Source of the DNA: Neurospora crassa OR74A | Taxonomy: Eukaryota; Ascomycota; Sordariomycetes; Sordariales; Sordariaceae | Direction of reading: 5' to 3' | DNA length: 64,000 nucleotides | Assembly: GCF_000182925.2 (NCBI RefSeq) | Contig: NC_026501.1 | Span: forward strand, 1,984,001 to 2,048,000 | Position numbers and translations under genes: made by a program | Notes under the pieces: generated by a model | Seen by the model: the letters and a program-made list of their open reading frames with translations, nothing else | Told to the model about the DNA's origin: nothing | Databases searched by the model: none | Shown here: one piece after another, positions 1-13,389 of the stretch | Numbering within the stretch: the stretch's first letter is position 1 | Layout of the letters: every line of letters begins with the position of its first letter

Positions 1-710
1 ATGATATCCGCCCCACTCAAGGATAGGACGGTGCAACAAGGGAAACATTGCTGAGTTGGGTGAGCAAACACCCAGTGTCGAGCATGAAGGAACACAAGTC
101 GGCCCCAGCTACCAACGATACCCACCAGAGGGACTGTAAGAACAGGGGTTGGCTACATCGAGAAGAAACACACATGCAGCTGGTTGCCCTGAGTTATGGT
201 AAACGTCCAGCCAACGCCGTTATTGACGAGTGGGGGAATCTAACTGGAAATCAAGCCAGAAGGCAACATATGCCTGTTCAAGAACGTCCCTTGGCTCCAT
301 GAACTCTCGAGCAGCGGCAAGTTTTCTCATTCAGTATCTCCTAGTGGAATGAGAACGCTTGGGAAGATAACGAATAGTTCGGCTCACCGCATACATATGC
401 CAGTTGTTTTCAGCCCACATCCTGCTCTGGGACGGAATTGGGCACGTGTTCTGAGTCTGTTTTCTAGTTCGCTATCTAACATGATCTGCTCATCGCTGTT
501 AACCACTTTCCACCACTTAGTCCACATTTCTTCTTCTCAATCCCCCCTCTTCGCTTTCCTGGTAGGTCAAGCTCGCTTTGGTCGGGCTGCTACGTCCATT
601 ATTGTCGTTCAGCCTTCATTTGAGCTGCGATCCATATCCTCGCCATGGCAAAGGCCGTCACCGAACATGTGGAGCCATTGGCTGAAAGCGCAAGTCGAAA
701 GACTCTATAT
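1..710. other. Window edge and PAN3 3' flank, no gene recognised
   Basis: No reading frame in this stretch has a recognisable domain or a convincing splice structure on either strand. The part just left of 711 should hold the PAN3 3' UTR and terminator. The frames that stay open here run past the PAN3 stop into its antisense strand and look like shadows. A neighbouring gene may lie off the left edge. Confidence 0.5.
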
Positions 711-3168
711 TCAGATGGTAGCCCCCGTCGCGCTCGGTTTACTTTCCTTTCCAAGCTCGCCATACGCACGGTCCAGCATCTGTCGTATACTCCTGTAGCT
801 GACGACGAAAACCGTGGCATTGTCGCGACTGGTGAGCAAGATCTGTTCTTCGGAGCTGGCGTCGAGCTTACTCAAGCAATTGAGGTAGTGATTCGTGTCG
901 AGCCGAGCCTTTCCATCGGCATCCACTTGGTGGAAGACATAATCCCTGAATAGTTTTAGGAGGAGGCGCTCTCCAGTTTCCGACCAGTTGTGCACCCCAC
1001 AAGAATCGCCCCGCTCGTTAACAACGGACAGTTTGAACATGAGACGGGCAATCCTGCCATTCTCCAATTCCCTCATAAGATGGAACTCTTTCTCATCGGA
1101 CTCCTGCATGACAAAATTGGCAAAATTGGCGAGGTGTGTTGTGATTCCGCCAAGTAGGGTCTCAACCGTCTTGGTTTCCCCTGGAGCAGAAGGCTTAATG
1201 AGCCATTCCAATACTCCCCTCAACTGTGTCGAATAGCGCGGCACAATGGTAGCCAGAGCAGCGTCAATGTTGTTGAAATTGAGCGTCGGGGTGTTCGTGG
1301 CCAGAGCCAGAATAATTCTGCCAAACTTGACAAAATCCTCTTGTTGCAGCTCCTCAATAGTTTTGCGATTGGGGCTGTCATGATGTAGTACATCGAGGAT
1401 TGAGCACGCCGCAAGCCGAATGCGGTTGTTTTCCCAGATGATCTTGCTCAACTCCAGACAGCGGGCGGCCAGCTTGGCATTGTGGATGGCCAACAGCGCG
1501 TTCGCTATTTGGCACACATAGCTCCATAAAAGGTTCTCGGGAATCTTGTTCGTATTCCGTAATCTGTTGTGGCTGTTGTTTGGTGGAAAATGATGGTCGT
1601 AGAGTGTTTCGGAAAGAGGGTGAAAGTCATACACGAAGATCAGAGAACTGTCGCCAAAGAATTCGGTGGTAAATGCTTCGTGTACGGTGACAATGTTTGC
1701 GTTGATGATCTTTTTCCACTCCTTAGTGACGTTGAGAATGGCCTTTTCGTTGGTCAACCGGTAACCTGCCAGAGCCGAGTTAGTGAACTTATATTCTCAA
1801 AGCCAGAAACTAGGCATGTCATTACCTTCGATACGTCTCAAGGCGAAGTGTCTCCCATTCTTGTTGTTCTGTGCTTTGTACATCCAACTAGGATAGCCAA
1901 AGCAAGTGGAGTTCCTCGTAGCCTTTGTATCGAGTGGGAAGAGCGAGTGCCAGCGATCAAGATTAGGAAGCCCGGAATCTGCTGCGGTTAGCGACCGATC
2001 TCCACTGAAGAAGCTATGGACTCACTTGGTAGTAATTGCTGCATATGGAACAGTTTCTTCTGCAAGTTCTCTCGCCTATCCTTTGGGATGAAGAAGTCGT
2101 ACGTGGTTCGCTGATAAGGTTGAAGGCTTGGACGATACAGCTCCGATGGTGGTTGGTAGAGATGGTAGTTGGGTGGATGGACCAGCCCATTGCCAAAACC
2201 CGCGGGCTGATATAATCCTGCCCCAGCACCGGCCAGATTGTTTGGGTCGTTTGCGTATGGGTTGTATTGGCCTTGCGGCGGCATTGTTTGACCCAGTGAA
2301 CTTATCGAAAAAGGGTCGCTGTAAAGACCACCGTCCTGAGTGACGTGTTGTGCCCCATTCTGCGATATCTGCCGACGACTGTGAGCAAAGGCCATCTGCC
2401 AGCCTTCCACATATGACTTACCGTGTTGCCAACATCGTAGTTTTGCGGGGTAAATTCCCTAATAGCCGCTGGGTTGAATATGGTCGAATCATTTGCTTGC
2501 TGTAGAGTCGGCGTGGATGCTATGGTTGAGTTAAACATTGCCTGAACATCCATATAGGTCTCAGAACCGCCCTGGGACACTTACTGCCAACTCCCCTTGG
2601 GGTGAATGGGGCAGCACTCGCAGCTTGGGAGGAAAAGGTGGACTTCTTTCCAGCTGATTGCTGCTGGTTAGCTGGCGTAAAGGATGGGGATTCGACATTG
2701 AAGACTCTTCGATTTGAGTTGCTATAACCAAAGTCAGAAATAGACAAGACATACCGACACAACGGAAAATGAAATAAAATAAAAAACACCAGACAAGCAT
2801 ATTCTCGCCATGACGTTGCAATCCCATTCCAAAACCCAGGAGCATAACTCCCCGCTGACACAGCACGCGGATGTAAACAGAGTTAGGATAAAACTTACAG
2901 GTCGGTCTGTGAGACGGATGCCTTGTTCTGGTCATGGTTGAAGGTACATCCAGAGTCCTCCCATCGGCAATGTCCGTAGATAACAACATTGCGGCAGAGT
3001 GTTTCCTTGGTGTCTTCGGGAGCAAACCAGTTAGCGGGACACGCCGGACGGGCTGCAATAGAACGAAGATCGAGATCCGGGCTACGTTGAGGACATACCG
3101 CGGTTCTTTGCACGCGGCGACCCGACTTGCCTTCGGAGATCGCCCGAATTATATCGCGTTGCGGCCAT
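711..3168 (-). CDS. pan3: PAN3, PAN2-PAN3 deadenylase regulatory subunit
   Basis: This is the regulatory subunit of the cytoplasmic poly(A) nuclease, which recruits PAN2 to poly(A)-binding protein and starts mRNA deadenylation. I assemble seven exons: 3168-3099, 3013-2899, 2721-2585, 2519-2422, 2368-2026, 1978-1826 and 1765-711. They stay in phase and give 656 aa, a normal PAN3 length. The start MAATRYNS resembles the known fungal start. Residues 30-50 form a C-x8-C-x6-C-x3-H zinc finger. A PAM2-like motif, FNPAAIREFTP, follows near residues 125-135. Then come the pseudokinase part (FGYPSWMYKAQ, EAFTTEFFGDSSL, LWSYVCQIANAL), a coiled coil and the C-terminal knob ending near RQMLDRAYGELG. Six introns have GT-AG ends. 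The fourth acceptor (CGGCAG before ATATCG) was chosen over a nearby CACAG because it restores the family sequence ISQNGAQ. It faces the UBX gene across a 1.4-kb shared upstream region. Identity is secure; exact exon edges are by eye. Confidence 0.93.
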
Positions 3169-4608
3169 GGTGTTGTAGACGGGTGAATTATTGTATTGGA
3201 CTAGCAAATGGGATGAACGAGCCCGAGGCCGATTTTACAACGCCTGCAGCAGAGCAGCTTAGCAAAAGCACATCTAGCGAGCACGGAGAGGTGGATATAC
3301 TTCTTCACCCTCACGGATCTCTCCCATATTTCGGACAAGCCGACACCCATAGGGAACGGCGAAGGCGCCGGCGCAGAGTTGCGTGGCAGCAAGCGGTAGC
3401 AGCGGAAAGCTCGAGATTTCGGGTTATACGTCGACGATACGCTGACGAGGTTGGCGATGGACAGGAGGGACGTATATGATCGGATCGGATGGCACGCGAT
3501 GGACCAGTTGGAGATCCAATGCGCCACTCGCGGAGGGACAAAGGGGACTGGTGGTTGGCAGATGTCGTATGCAATCCTGGGGCTGCTTTGAGGGTGATGG
3601 AGGTCCTGTTGGCTGCGCTGACTTGACGAATCGAGTCCAAGGGGGGGTCAGATTCGGATGGTTTTGCGAGCACAATTCGCTACAGCACTTTGCGGAGCAA
3701 AAACGGCGATGCGTGACCGTGACGACGGGAACCTTAGCGGTAGCTACTGCCCACGAGTGCCCACTCACTTTCTCCAGTGTCAGCGACGGACGGGAAAGAA
3801 AGCTGAGGAACTGCGACGCGGCGGCGGGCTGGGCTGCGGACAGGGCACAGCTGCGTGCCGGGCGGGAGTCCAGGGCAGACACCACACAGGAAGGGAACTC
3901 GCACCCGGTCGCATCGACGAGTGTGCCATCGCTCCCACCCCACCACTCCCACCATCTTGGCGACCCTGTTTCCACTTCCACCAAGTCGTAGCAGTAGGTG
4001 CCCGGTTGCCCGCCCTCAGTTCCACCCGGCTCCTCCATTCCCGACGGGACCTACCTACGACCTCTGGGAGAAGGTTCCACCGCGGACAGCTGCCGATATG
4101 CGACTATCAGATTTGTGCATCGCTGCCCAGGGACCTGCGTTAGGCACATAACCGAGGCCGCTGACCTCATCTAAGTGACGTGGTATCTTCACGCTTCAGC
4201 TTCAACGCGCAGACATTTGACATATGTATGTACTTGTAGGTCGCTACAGCCCGGTACTGTACACCATCAAGGTTCACCATTCGACCTCTTCCTCCTTGGT
4301 CTACATCCCGCTTCTTCTTCCCTTCTCTTTCTTTCTTTCTTTCTCTCTCTCTCTTCTCTAATCCTCCATCGTGATTCACTCAATTTCCAGTCGCGATCAC
4401 GATCAGAGCTATATGTGTCAAGTCGCTTTTTCGACAACCAAGCATCGCGAGCATACCGAGGCCAGCTTGTTTGAAATCTGCCCCGTTTGATGCGCGGTCG
4501 AGCAACCAGCCTTTCTTCAAGTGACCCCTTCCGTCCACGATTCAGCAAGTGACGGTTTGATATTCTACTCATACTCCAGCTATCCACGCGACCGCCGAAC
4601 TGCATACA
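3169..4608. promoter_or_regulatory. Divergent upstream region of PAN3 and the UBX gene
   Basis: This stretch separates two head-to-head genes and must carry both promoters and 5' UTRs. A long pyrimidine tract lies at about 4305-4365 (TTCTTTCTTTCTTTC, then CTCTCTCTC), just upstream of the UBX gene start, where fungal core promoters and transcription starts often carry CT-rich sequence. Several open frames cross the region on both strands, none with a recognisable domain. Confidence 0.5.
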
Positions 4609-6225
4609 ATGTCAGGCGACAATGCGGTGGACATCGGTCAGCTGTCCCCGGAACAACAGCAGGCCTTGCAGCAATATACAGATGTTACAGGGCAGGAGAT
4701 CACGGATGCTATTCCGTTCCTTGAACGGTCGCAGTGGAATGTTCAGGTAATTGTCGGCTAGAGGCCCCCCGGCTTTTCGATGCCTGCATGCACGTGCTGG
4801 GACTGACGTCTGGCGCAGATAGCAATAGCCAAGTTCTTCGACGGCGAAGGGCCCGACCTGGTTGCCGAAGCCCAAGCAGCACAGAACCAAGTTCCTAGGG
4901 TTGCCGGTAGGCATGAGACATTACACGAAACCGTCTGGTCGGATATCGCGCACCAGCATGGGCTACACCGCGCGAACCGAACACCGCCCGCCCCGCGTGT
5001 GGTGCCCCCGAGGCCCGTTACATACCAAGCCCCATCACTGATTTCATTCCTCTTGTCGCCTTTCCGGATGGTTTTACGAGTCTTTGCCAGTCTGTTTCGG
5101 CCTATACTCTACATACTGTCCTTTATTCCGCAGTCTCTGCGGCCCCATGCTTTAACAGCATCATTCCGAAAATCTCGGCGGAGCTTGCTTCCCAAAGAGA
5201 CGGCTGGGCGATTTAAACGGGAATTTGAGGAGTATTATGGCACGCATGATCTGGTCTTCTTTGACGGCGGACATGCCCAAGCTTTGGACACCGCAAAGAA
5301 AGATCTCAAGTTCTTGTTGACGATACTGATTTCACCAGAACACGATGACACCGACTCATTCATCAAAGATACGCTTCTCGACCCCGAGGTCGTGGCCTTC
5401 ATCAACGATCCCGCCAACAACATCATAATCTGGGGAGGAAATGTACTGGACTCTGAAGCTTATCAAGTTTCCATGGAGTACACGTGCACCAAGTTTCCGT
5501 TTTCATGCTTGGTGTGCCTCACGCCGAAAGAGGGAAGCACACGGATGGGAATCGTGAAGCGTATTGCAGGGCCTGTCTCTCCGTCCGTCTTCATTGCTGG
5601 GATCCGGGGAGCGATTGAAAAGTACGCGCCTGATCTTGACAGTGTTCGCGCCGAGCGCGCGGCACAGGATATGGCCCGTAACTTGCGATCTGAGCAGGAT
5701 TCGGCTTATGAACGGTCGCTTGCTATTGACAGAGAACGAGCACGGCAACGGCGAGAGGCAGCAGCAGCTGCTGCCGAGGCGGAGAGGCGCGCACGAGAAG
5801 AGGCTGAGGCAGCGGAGCGAAAGGAAAAGCTACGCCAGCAGTGGAGGAGATGGCGTGCTACGACTATTGCCGCTGAGCCTGATGTCTCGGTAAAGGATGC
5901 GGTCCGTCTGGCGCTTAATATGTCGCAGTCGTCCGGAAGGGGGAGAGTCACGCGGAAGTTTGCCCCTGACGCGTCACTGGAGGATGTCTATGCATTTGTC
6001 GAATGCTATGACTTGCTCTACCCTGAGGACGAAGAGGAGAAGGGAGATGTGGAAGAGAGCACAGATAAGCCTGAAAATTATGAGCACAAGTACGCGTTCC
6101 GAATTGCGTCCGTGATGCCAAGGGAGGTTTTTGAACCTACCGCGTCAGTTACTATCGCTCAAAAAATGGGCAGGGGAGGCAACTTGATCGTGGAGGATCT
6201 TGTTGATGAGGAAGAGGAGGAATGA
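4609..6225 (+). CDS. FAF2/Ubx2-type UBA-UAS-UBX protein, Cdc48 adaptor
   Basis: Proteins of this architecture (human FAF2/UBXD8, fission yeast Ucp10, budding yeast Ubx2) sit in the ER and lipid-droplet membrane and bring Cdc48/p97 to ubiquitinated ERAD substrates. Two exons, 4609-4746 and 4819-6225, give 514 aa. The intron lies within the UBA domain, between WNVQ and IAIAKFF. The order is UBA (residues about 8-55), a hydrophobic membrane-hairpin candidate at about 119-150 (SLISFLLSPF, LFRPILYILSF), a thioredoxin-like UAS domain (about 170-320), the family signature EQDSAYERSLAIDRERARQ opening a charged Ala/Glu/Arg coiled coil, and a C-terminal UBX domain (about 405-490). The UBX loop that normally reads F-P-R reads MPRE here. 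The tail ends in acidic EEEEE. The ATG at 4609 is the first in the exon and gives a complete UBA. Confidence 0.9.
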
Positions 6226-7451
6226 CGGCCGCTTGGTTGGGACTCAGAGCTTGCGGCATCGTTGTTGGCGAGGCATTGTAAGACAGAGTGATTAAAGGTA
6301 GCCTGACGCCTCATCGTTGTGTAGTGTAAGGGGGTTGGACATTCGGTTACAGTGTGAAGGCTTTTATATGTGAAATCCACTGTCTGACTTCCCATGGCTG
6401 AAGGACAGTGTGCTCTTATGTGATGTGGTCCAAGGCTGGATAGTATTTTAAAGCCTGGATTATTATACTACAACGTATTCGAGGCAGGCGAGTGTGCTGA
6501 GCCTTGTTGTTTTCTGGTTGATCACCCCCCAAGTACGCACTTTGAGGTAAGGTCCAAACAGTCTTGAATCACAAGCAGCCAAGATCAAAGGACACTCCCT
6601 GTCTCCATCAGAAAGGTGGGCAGCCGCTTGTACTAGTACCTCTTGGATGGGCGATTAAAGAGGCTGTTATAAGTACCTCTACTGAGTAGCTCGCCCATCA
6701 TTCTGGATCGACCATAGATTGCGCAGCTCACTGAAACGACATTCTCCATTGATACTACAACTGCATATATAGCGAATACTACCCGAATGGCTTCGGGGAC
6801 GATGAAGGCTACCAGAGCGTGGTTTAATAGGCACGGCAGGCATCATCGATGGCTGGTTTCAAACGCCGACATACCTATCATCCACTTCTGGATGGATCCG
6901 AAAACACGTAGCGTAGGTGATGACAGGAGCGGGCCGTTATTGAACTCCTCTACGGTCTACTCACAGCCTAAGATGTCCCAAGCTACCTATCACTGGACCC
7001 TGGACCCCTCCTACATGCATGTAGTGCCGCGCGTTGTTGTCTTTGTAAACCCCGATCTCGTTTCCTGGACCCTTGTTACCGCGTGGAGGCACTGCACTGT
7101 TCCTTACCTGCCTTCCCCTCGACTCCCGCTCTCTGTTAGTCGTCAATAATCCTCTGCCTTCTCTTACTCACCTGCCTCGCGGGGAACCCAGCAATTGCAT
7201 CATCTGCTTCGATAGTTCACCACGAAATTCATTCAGTTGCGCGTCCGTCAGAGCTCTCATTTTCCCGTACACGTATTTCTCGACGAATTGATGAATTTCG
7301 CGACCAAGCAGGCAACAACACAACTCTTCGCCTGTGCGCCCGCCACGTTACGTGCCCAGACATCAGGCAGACATTACCGCGGTTTAAGACAATCCTCAAC
7401 GTCCACGCCCTCCCTCTACACTCGAGACACCGCCCGAGCTTGGGCGCGATT
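6226..7451. other. Intergenic, UBX gene to LSB5-like gene
   Basis: This holds the 3' UTR of the UBX gene and the promoter and leader of the next plus-strand gene. No protein family, tRNA or repeat is recognised. Short open frames around 6787-7149 and 7229-7567 show no domain, and the latter overlaps the next gene on the opposite strand. Confidence 0.5.
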
Positions 7452-9660
7452 ATGACAAGCAAGATGAAGAACTTCAGCATGAATAAGATGCTAAACAGCA
7501 TCAAGAAGAAGCCAACATTCTCCAATGGTAAGCGCTGGTCAGAAAGCTGGCTCCGCGACCAAGCCACCGTTTTTGGGATCGGTTTGCGATTATCGGTGCG
7601 GTAGCAAACGCAACTTGACCTTTCCGCTTATCTTATGTTCTGAAGCTGACCTCCCTTTGCTTGTATAGCAGGAAGTGGAAGTGGAAATGGAAATGGCGAC
7701 GACACGACATCCGATCCGACTGGTGATGGTCCCGAGGCAACGGCAACCCGTTATGTGGTAGGCTGCTCCCTCAACCCCCCCCTCTTTGAAACACGCCTGT
7801 CTCCCGGAAAGCTCAAGCCGCTGACATGGGCCGTTTACACTGATAGAAACAATTCTGCATGTCTGATAGCGGCAATTCGGTATGTTTTTTCTAGTCGCAC
7901 CGTCAGTCGCAAATCCAACTGCATGTCCGGCTGGGAAGAGAGGATCAGGGGCTTCGAGAACAACAAATCCGATCTGCCCCCGGTCCAGGCTCCTACGCGC
8001 ACATATACAGCCGCACATGTCAAGGGTCAACTTCTGATTTGAAGCAGGGAGACGAAGTCGCTTTCCTACCATCGATCGTCGAGGCAGCCGAGTCGTCGCC
8101 GGCCGCCGCCGCAGAATGCGCCCGCCTGATTCGAAAATACTTACATCGTGACTACTGGACTAAACCCTCATTGCAATACAACGCCATCATGCTCATACGA
8201 ATCCTTGCCGATAATCCGGGTGCGACCTTCACGCGAAACATGGATAAGAAGTTTGCCGATACCACCAAAGAGCTGCTCAGGTCAGGGAAGGACGGCAATG
8301 TTCGACAGATGCTCATGGAGACATTGGATGCCTTCGAAAACACAAAGGGCTACGATGAGAACCTGCAATTTCTTATCGAGATGTGGAAAAGGGAGAAGGA
8401 AAAGGCATACAGGGTCTACGGCGTAAGTTGTCCTCCATCCACGGACATCCGGTAGCAGGCTCAAAGTGATACCACGACTCGGCTACTAACTCAACCACAC
8501 CGTCTAAGCACCACATTTCACCACCCCCACCCCAACAGTACAGTCCCTACTTATCACACCATCAGTCGCTCCCGAACCAGCAGGAATATTTCCAACGCGC
8601 CCAGCACACCTCCCGGCTTCCAGACCCCGTCGAACTCGCCAACCGCCTTGAGGAAGCCCGCACCTCCGCCAAACTTCTCGAGCAAGTAGTCGCCTGCACG
8701 CCACCCCATGAAATCCTTTCCAACGACCTGATCAAAGAGTTCGCGGACCGGTGCACGAGTGCCTCGCGCAGTATCCAGGAGTACATGTCCGCCACGGACC
8801 CCGCCCCCGACAACGACACGATGGAGAGCCTGATCGACACCAACGAGCAACTGCAGCAGTCGCTGAACCATCACCAGCGCGCGGTACTGAACGCCAAGAA
8901 GCAGCTAGGCTTGGGCTCCCCCGGCTCCGAGAGCATGAGCAGGCCAGGCTCGGTGGCGCCTGTAGTGAACGAGCAAAGCCGGCCACCTCCGGCGGCGTCG
9001 GGCACGAGTAATTCTAGAAATGAAGGCGTCCAGGACTGGTTGGCAAGTAGTAGCGCGGCTGCAGGTGGAAGTGGGAGTGGAAGCGGCAGCGGAAGTGGTC
9101 GGGGCGCCGGCGTTGGCGCCAGCAGCAGCAGTAGGGGGAAAGGCAAGGCGGCAGCTACCTCGTCTGATGATAACTGGGGCTTGAGCGACTCCAAGTACGA
9201 ATCCATCTCTTCCAGGTCTATAGCTGGTGGTTCTTTCTCCGCCGCCGCTGCGGGGCCTTCGAGGTCTCACGCGGAAACGCCATATCGTGACGAAGAGGAC
9301 CCGTTCAGGGATCCGATCCAGCCTGATTCTTCAGCGTCTTCGATGCGGCGAGTACAACCGTCAACGTTGAACACGACGAATGTGGGGAATAATGATGAAA
9401 GATTGTCATTCGAGCCATATCACCCTGGATTTGACGGTAGTGGTCACAACAATAGCACGAGCGACAGGAAAAGCATCAATGACAACTACAGTTACAACTC
9501 ATCGTCGGCATACGATTACATGGGGGTTGGAGGAGGTTCGGGTACAGGCGCTGGTGCCGGGAAAGCGAGCAACTCGATACCAGAGCCTGTCACGCCAGTT
9601 AGCGACGATGGGTTGTACGGTAGCGGGGATGTGCATCGCTCGACCGGGGTCCAAAGATGA
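7452..9660 (+). CDS. LSB5-type VHS-GAT adaptor protein
   Basis: VHS plus GAT domains mark ubiquitin-binding endosomal adaptors. Without a gamma-adaptin ear this one fits the fungal Lsb5 group, linked to endocytosis and actin through Las17. Five exons keep frame: 7452-7527, 7669-7757, 7847-7879 (33 nt), 8048-8422 and 8539-9660, giving 564 aa. The tiny third exon supplies KQFCMSDSGNS, joining VHS helix 1 (PEATATRYV) to GDEVAFLPSIVEAAESS. VHS spans about residues 45-190, with the core ECARLIRKYL and YDENLQFLIEMWK. GAT follows at about 204-310 (VELANRLEEARTSAKLLEQV, then MESLIDTNEQLQQSL). The C-terminal half is a disordered Ser/Gly-rich tail with a Gly-Ser run near 9070-9120. The start puts a basic stretch (MTSKMKNFSMNK) ahead of the VHS domain. 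The LSB5 name rests on domain order. Confidence 0.85.
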
Positions 9661-12600
9661 GGTTTAACGGTACTTGGGCCGGCGAATGAATAGATGACGA
9701 TAGCCACCCTTTCCTTCAGCCGTCGTCGATAGGTTGGGATATTGGGGGGGAAAGCTACGACGATTTGGAACAGGACGCGGCTCCGGGAGGAGAGCACCAG
9801 AACGACGAACGAGGTGATGAGCTGGGTTAAATTCCACTTATTCAAATCGGTTCAATCAACCAGTCTTCACGAGGATTCGTATTTGCTGCCCTCTTCGTCT
9901 CTCGCTACATTTACACCCTCGCATTCTCAGCTCATATCCTTCATCGTGTCTTGCTCCATTCTGCCGATCTGGTTTCAACTACTGCCAAGGATTGCCTGAC
10001 TATTGGGACCCGAGTGCAAGTTTCAGATCATCGGCATCGATCCTCCCGGGTCTTGAACCCTAAAACTTGGGCAGAGTTGAGTTGTGTCAAGTGTTTGCTG
10101 GGTCCACGACAGCATGACGCTTGAAGCTGCTCCTCTGCTGCGGGGCAGCAGGAATCAGAACAGCAAGAGCGCTGGGATTTGCCGACAAGGTGTTAGCAAC
10201 CCAATATTGTTGTTCTTGCATGAGCGCATCGTGTTTGTCCGTTGGGCGGTCGATATAGTTGCCGAATGGCCGAGCGAGGACGGGACCCCCTTTCTCGGCG
10301 CATTTGTGGTACGTAGGGAGGAAAAGTCGATGATCAAATGTGGTCGGTATATTTTCACGTGGTTACCTGTGGGCGAGGATATGGCAGAGACTGCGCTTGT
10401 TTGCTTTCCTTGTCTCTTTCAATTTCCCATTTTCGGTTTTCTCCAGTTGTTTTCTCCAATCCCGTCCTCTACCCTCTGGCTTTTTATCTTGTATCTTGCA
10501 GGCAGACAGAGGCAGCCACACGTCACATCAAGTGGTCTCGCTGAAACACTCATCCCTTTTCATCACACGTACCTGGTCTAACGAGTACATGAGTCGGTCG
10601 ATCAAGATATTCGGTGATACCACAGCACCCCTAGTTTGCTTGTTAGCGCTCTGACTTCTGAAGTTTACCTTTATACCCTGTCCTAGCAGGGAGATGTTTG
10701 CCTCTTACAGGTACGAATGTATATTCAAGTCAAATTCAGCTGCGTCTAAGGAGCGGGATGCGAGTTTCCATCCAAGGATTGGGCATGTGCAATGTGATCG
10801 TCCGCTGTCCCATCCTCATCCTCACGGAGTGTCTTTTTTTCCAAGCGCAGCCCAGTTCGGCACATCTCCCCTGTCGACATGTTTCGAAGCCCCGTAACTT
10901 TGTTTCCCGTGAATGGCTTGATGCTTCCACGAGCGCCACTGCATTTGTCCTTGGTGACTTGACGCCTTCCTCAAGTGTTGTCCTTCCATCTGATATATCG
11001 TCTAATCACCGTAGTAATATCGCTTGGGAGGCCTGCAGAAGCTGAGCCATTTGACGGAACGGTAGAATATCGGGGGACCAACAATTTGGGCGCAGACGAA
11101 GTAAGGAGATCCTAAGACACTTCACACCACTGCGAAACACGGAAGACGGCCTTATTCTGGTCCAGTAAGCCTGGTCAGGTACCGCGTCCACATGCTTCAA
11201 TCACGAGCTCTCTGAACAAGCGCGGAGAGGACCACGAAAGTGATGTGAAACTGTGATGAAGTCCCCGAAGAGCTTTCATCGACCACGTATTCAGCCTGGT
11301 GTGGGGGGCTAGGTGAGAATGCTGCACTGTACGTAAGTGTGCCGAGTGTGTCTACCTACCTGGGTTCCATCAAATCGATCTATCCTAGCTTCGATCATCA
11401 TACATCAGAGAGTTCTTCGAGGATCGGACGAACCACAAGCGCCTCCGCCATAGCAATAGCGTCGTACTAGGTCAAATTGAGCGATAACCAAAGGATCCTG
11501 GTTTTGCAGTAGTCGAAGGGGCGATCTCGATAAGAGCCCCGTTGCAGGTTGCATGTTTCATGGATCAAACACTTTGGTTCTTCACCGCATATACTTTATA
11601 TCGCTCCGCGAGGAATTCGATGTGTTGCGATACCTGTCAACAAGGAAGATTTGAGCAACGTGATAGGTCATGCCTGTCAAACAGCGAGACAGCAGGTTAC
11701 CCCTTGGGGTGATCTTTGGGGAGTACTTCGTCCCCCCCTGGGCTCTCAGCCGCCCGAACCCATCCGCTAGGCGACACGTATGGAAAGTGACGATGCCCGC
11801 AACGCTACGATACCGGACGCCGAGGAAGGAGGCTTGTCTTGTTATGACTGGGTTCGTAAGTCTGGAAGATCGCATCCTAGACATGATGGAATGCTTTGAC
11901 ATGCAGATTGCGAGATTTTGTGACTAGCTTCTTTCGACAGATGTGCTCTTGGATCTTCGGGGTCGCTCGCATATCACCAATGTACCTGTCGCATGGTCCG
12001 TATATGGAAAGCCGCGGTACAACTATGGGAAGGGGAGTCGGGAATGGTCAAGAGCCAGACCAGCTTCACCCCAAGTCGTAGAGGGACGGCCAAAGCCGGG
12101 GAACAGAGGGTGTGAAATGGGGTCTCGTCCAATATAGGCGCATCCAAAATACGCTGTATCGTCAGAAACTGACGGACCAGTGGGTATTGCGGAGATACGG
12201 GAAGGTTGAGCTAACATCCGGTCAGGGTAGAACCGACAGTTTGGGTCTCGGCTTCGATGTATCGCGCCCGCAGGTAACAGGTCAGCAACGTGAAGCGTAT
12301 GTGAGGAGTGGAACATACATGGTAGTGTACACTATCTCCTCTTTGGCTCAGTGGAGGAAGAAAAGATAGCGAGCATCAGCCGTGCCTGGCGTAGGGTGGG
12401 TCGTGGACCCGGGGTTGTCGAATGACCAGACTCATGGATCTTTGCCAAGTCAGGCGTTGAAGTTCTACAATATGTAATGATATGATGGAAAGAAAGCAGA
12501 GGGGCGAAGAAACCTAGCCGATGTGACGGCCGACGAGAGACATGCTGTCTCTTCCGAGGTGCAGTGACGTGTTGTCAGTCTAGAGGACTAGGTTCCAGTT

Positions 12601-13389
12601 GTCGGAAGTCACCTCATCCTGTCAAACTTGAACACACTGAGTGGGTTTCAAGTCTGTCACGGTAGAGATACTTGCTTCCCCCGGTCTCCAGTCCTTCCCA
12701 ATCGCATCTAGCCGCTGTCCTCGTCCCTAACAGGCAAGCCAAAACCCTAGACCCCGACCGGCCACTTCCTTTTTTGTCAGTATCACTCAGTGTACGGTAA
12801 CCACAGTTCGGGACTCGCCGATCACAACGTTTTGGTGGTCCATCTCTACATTTCATGTTACCCCAAACCAGGGGCAGCTCCGATGTCGACCACTCGCTTG
12901 ACACTCTTGTCTCTCATAGCCATTCCTTTTCCACAAACATTGTGATATACACCTGGCTTCTTCACCACCACGGCAGTAGTACTAGACCTACATTTCCGTG
13001 TTTGAGTTACCCAAATCTGCCTAATCTGGACTTGGTACCCAATTTTCTAATGAATCTCATCTCCATACGTGGCTTGGGCTAACTACAGGGTTCACAGACA
13101 AGCGTTTGCATTGTAGATTGACGTGTGCTGGGTGTCGGCTTTCATCATTGTTCAACTTGCTTTCTTCTTTTCTTGTCGGAAACTGGCAGGATAGCCCAAC
13201 GGTTGAGATGTATAATGTCGGGCCATCCCCGTCATATATTCGGTCTCTAGTAAGAATGGAGTCAGTCAGAGTCTCTATTGTAGACCCCTTTGTATCTCTT
13301 CCTGGGAAGACAACCTTTGCTTCCTAATAGCGACTCACGTCCGAGGATCATCCGTCTTCTTCATCGCTGCTGTCGATACACTTTTCTAG
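9661..13389. other. 3.7-kb gene-poor intergenic region
   Basis: I find no recognisable protein, RNA gene or transposon here. The longest open frame (10084-10581, plus) lacks domain similarity and has no convincing intron partners. The sequence is not AT-rich, so it does not look like RIP-mutated repeat DNA. The right end should contain the promoter and leader of the F-box gene. Confidence 0.5.

Noticed and set aside
3424-4038. 204-codon minus-strand frame and several plus-strand frames upstream of PAN3
   Set aside because: Overlapping frames on both strands, Pro/Arg/Ser-rich with no domain; they look like chance open frames in a GC-rich promoter.
7478-7493. 16-bp match ATGAATAAGATGCTAA also near 26313
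   Set aside because: One copy is coding sequence, and a chance 16-mer match is expected about once in a window of this size.
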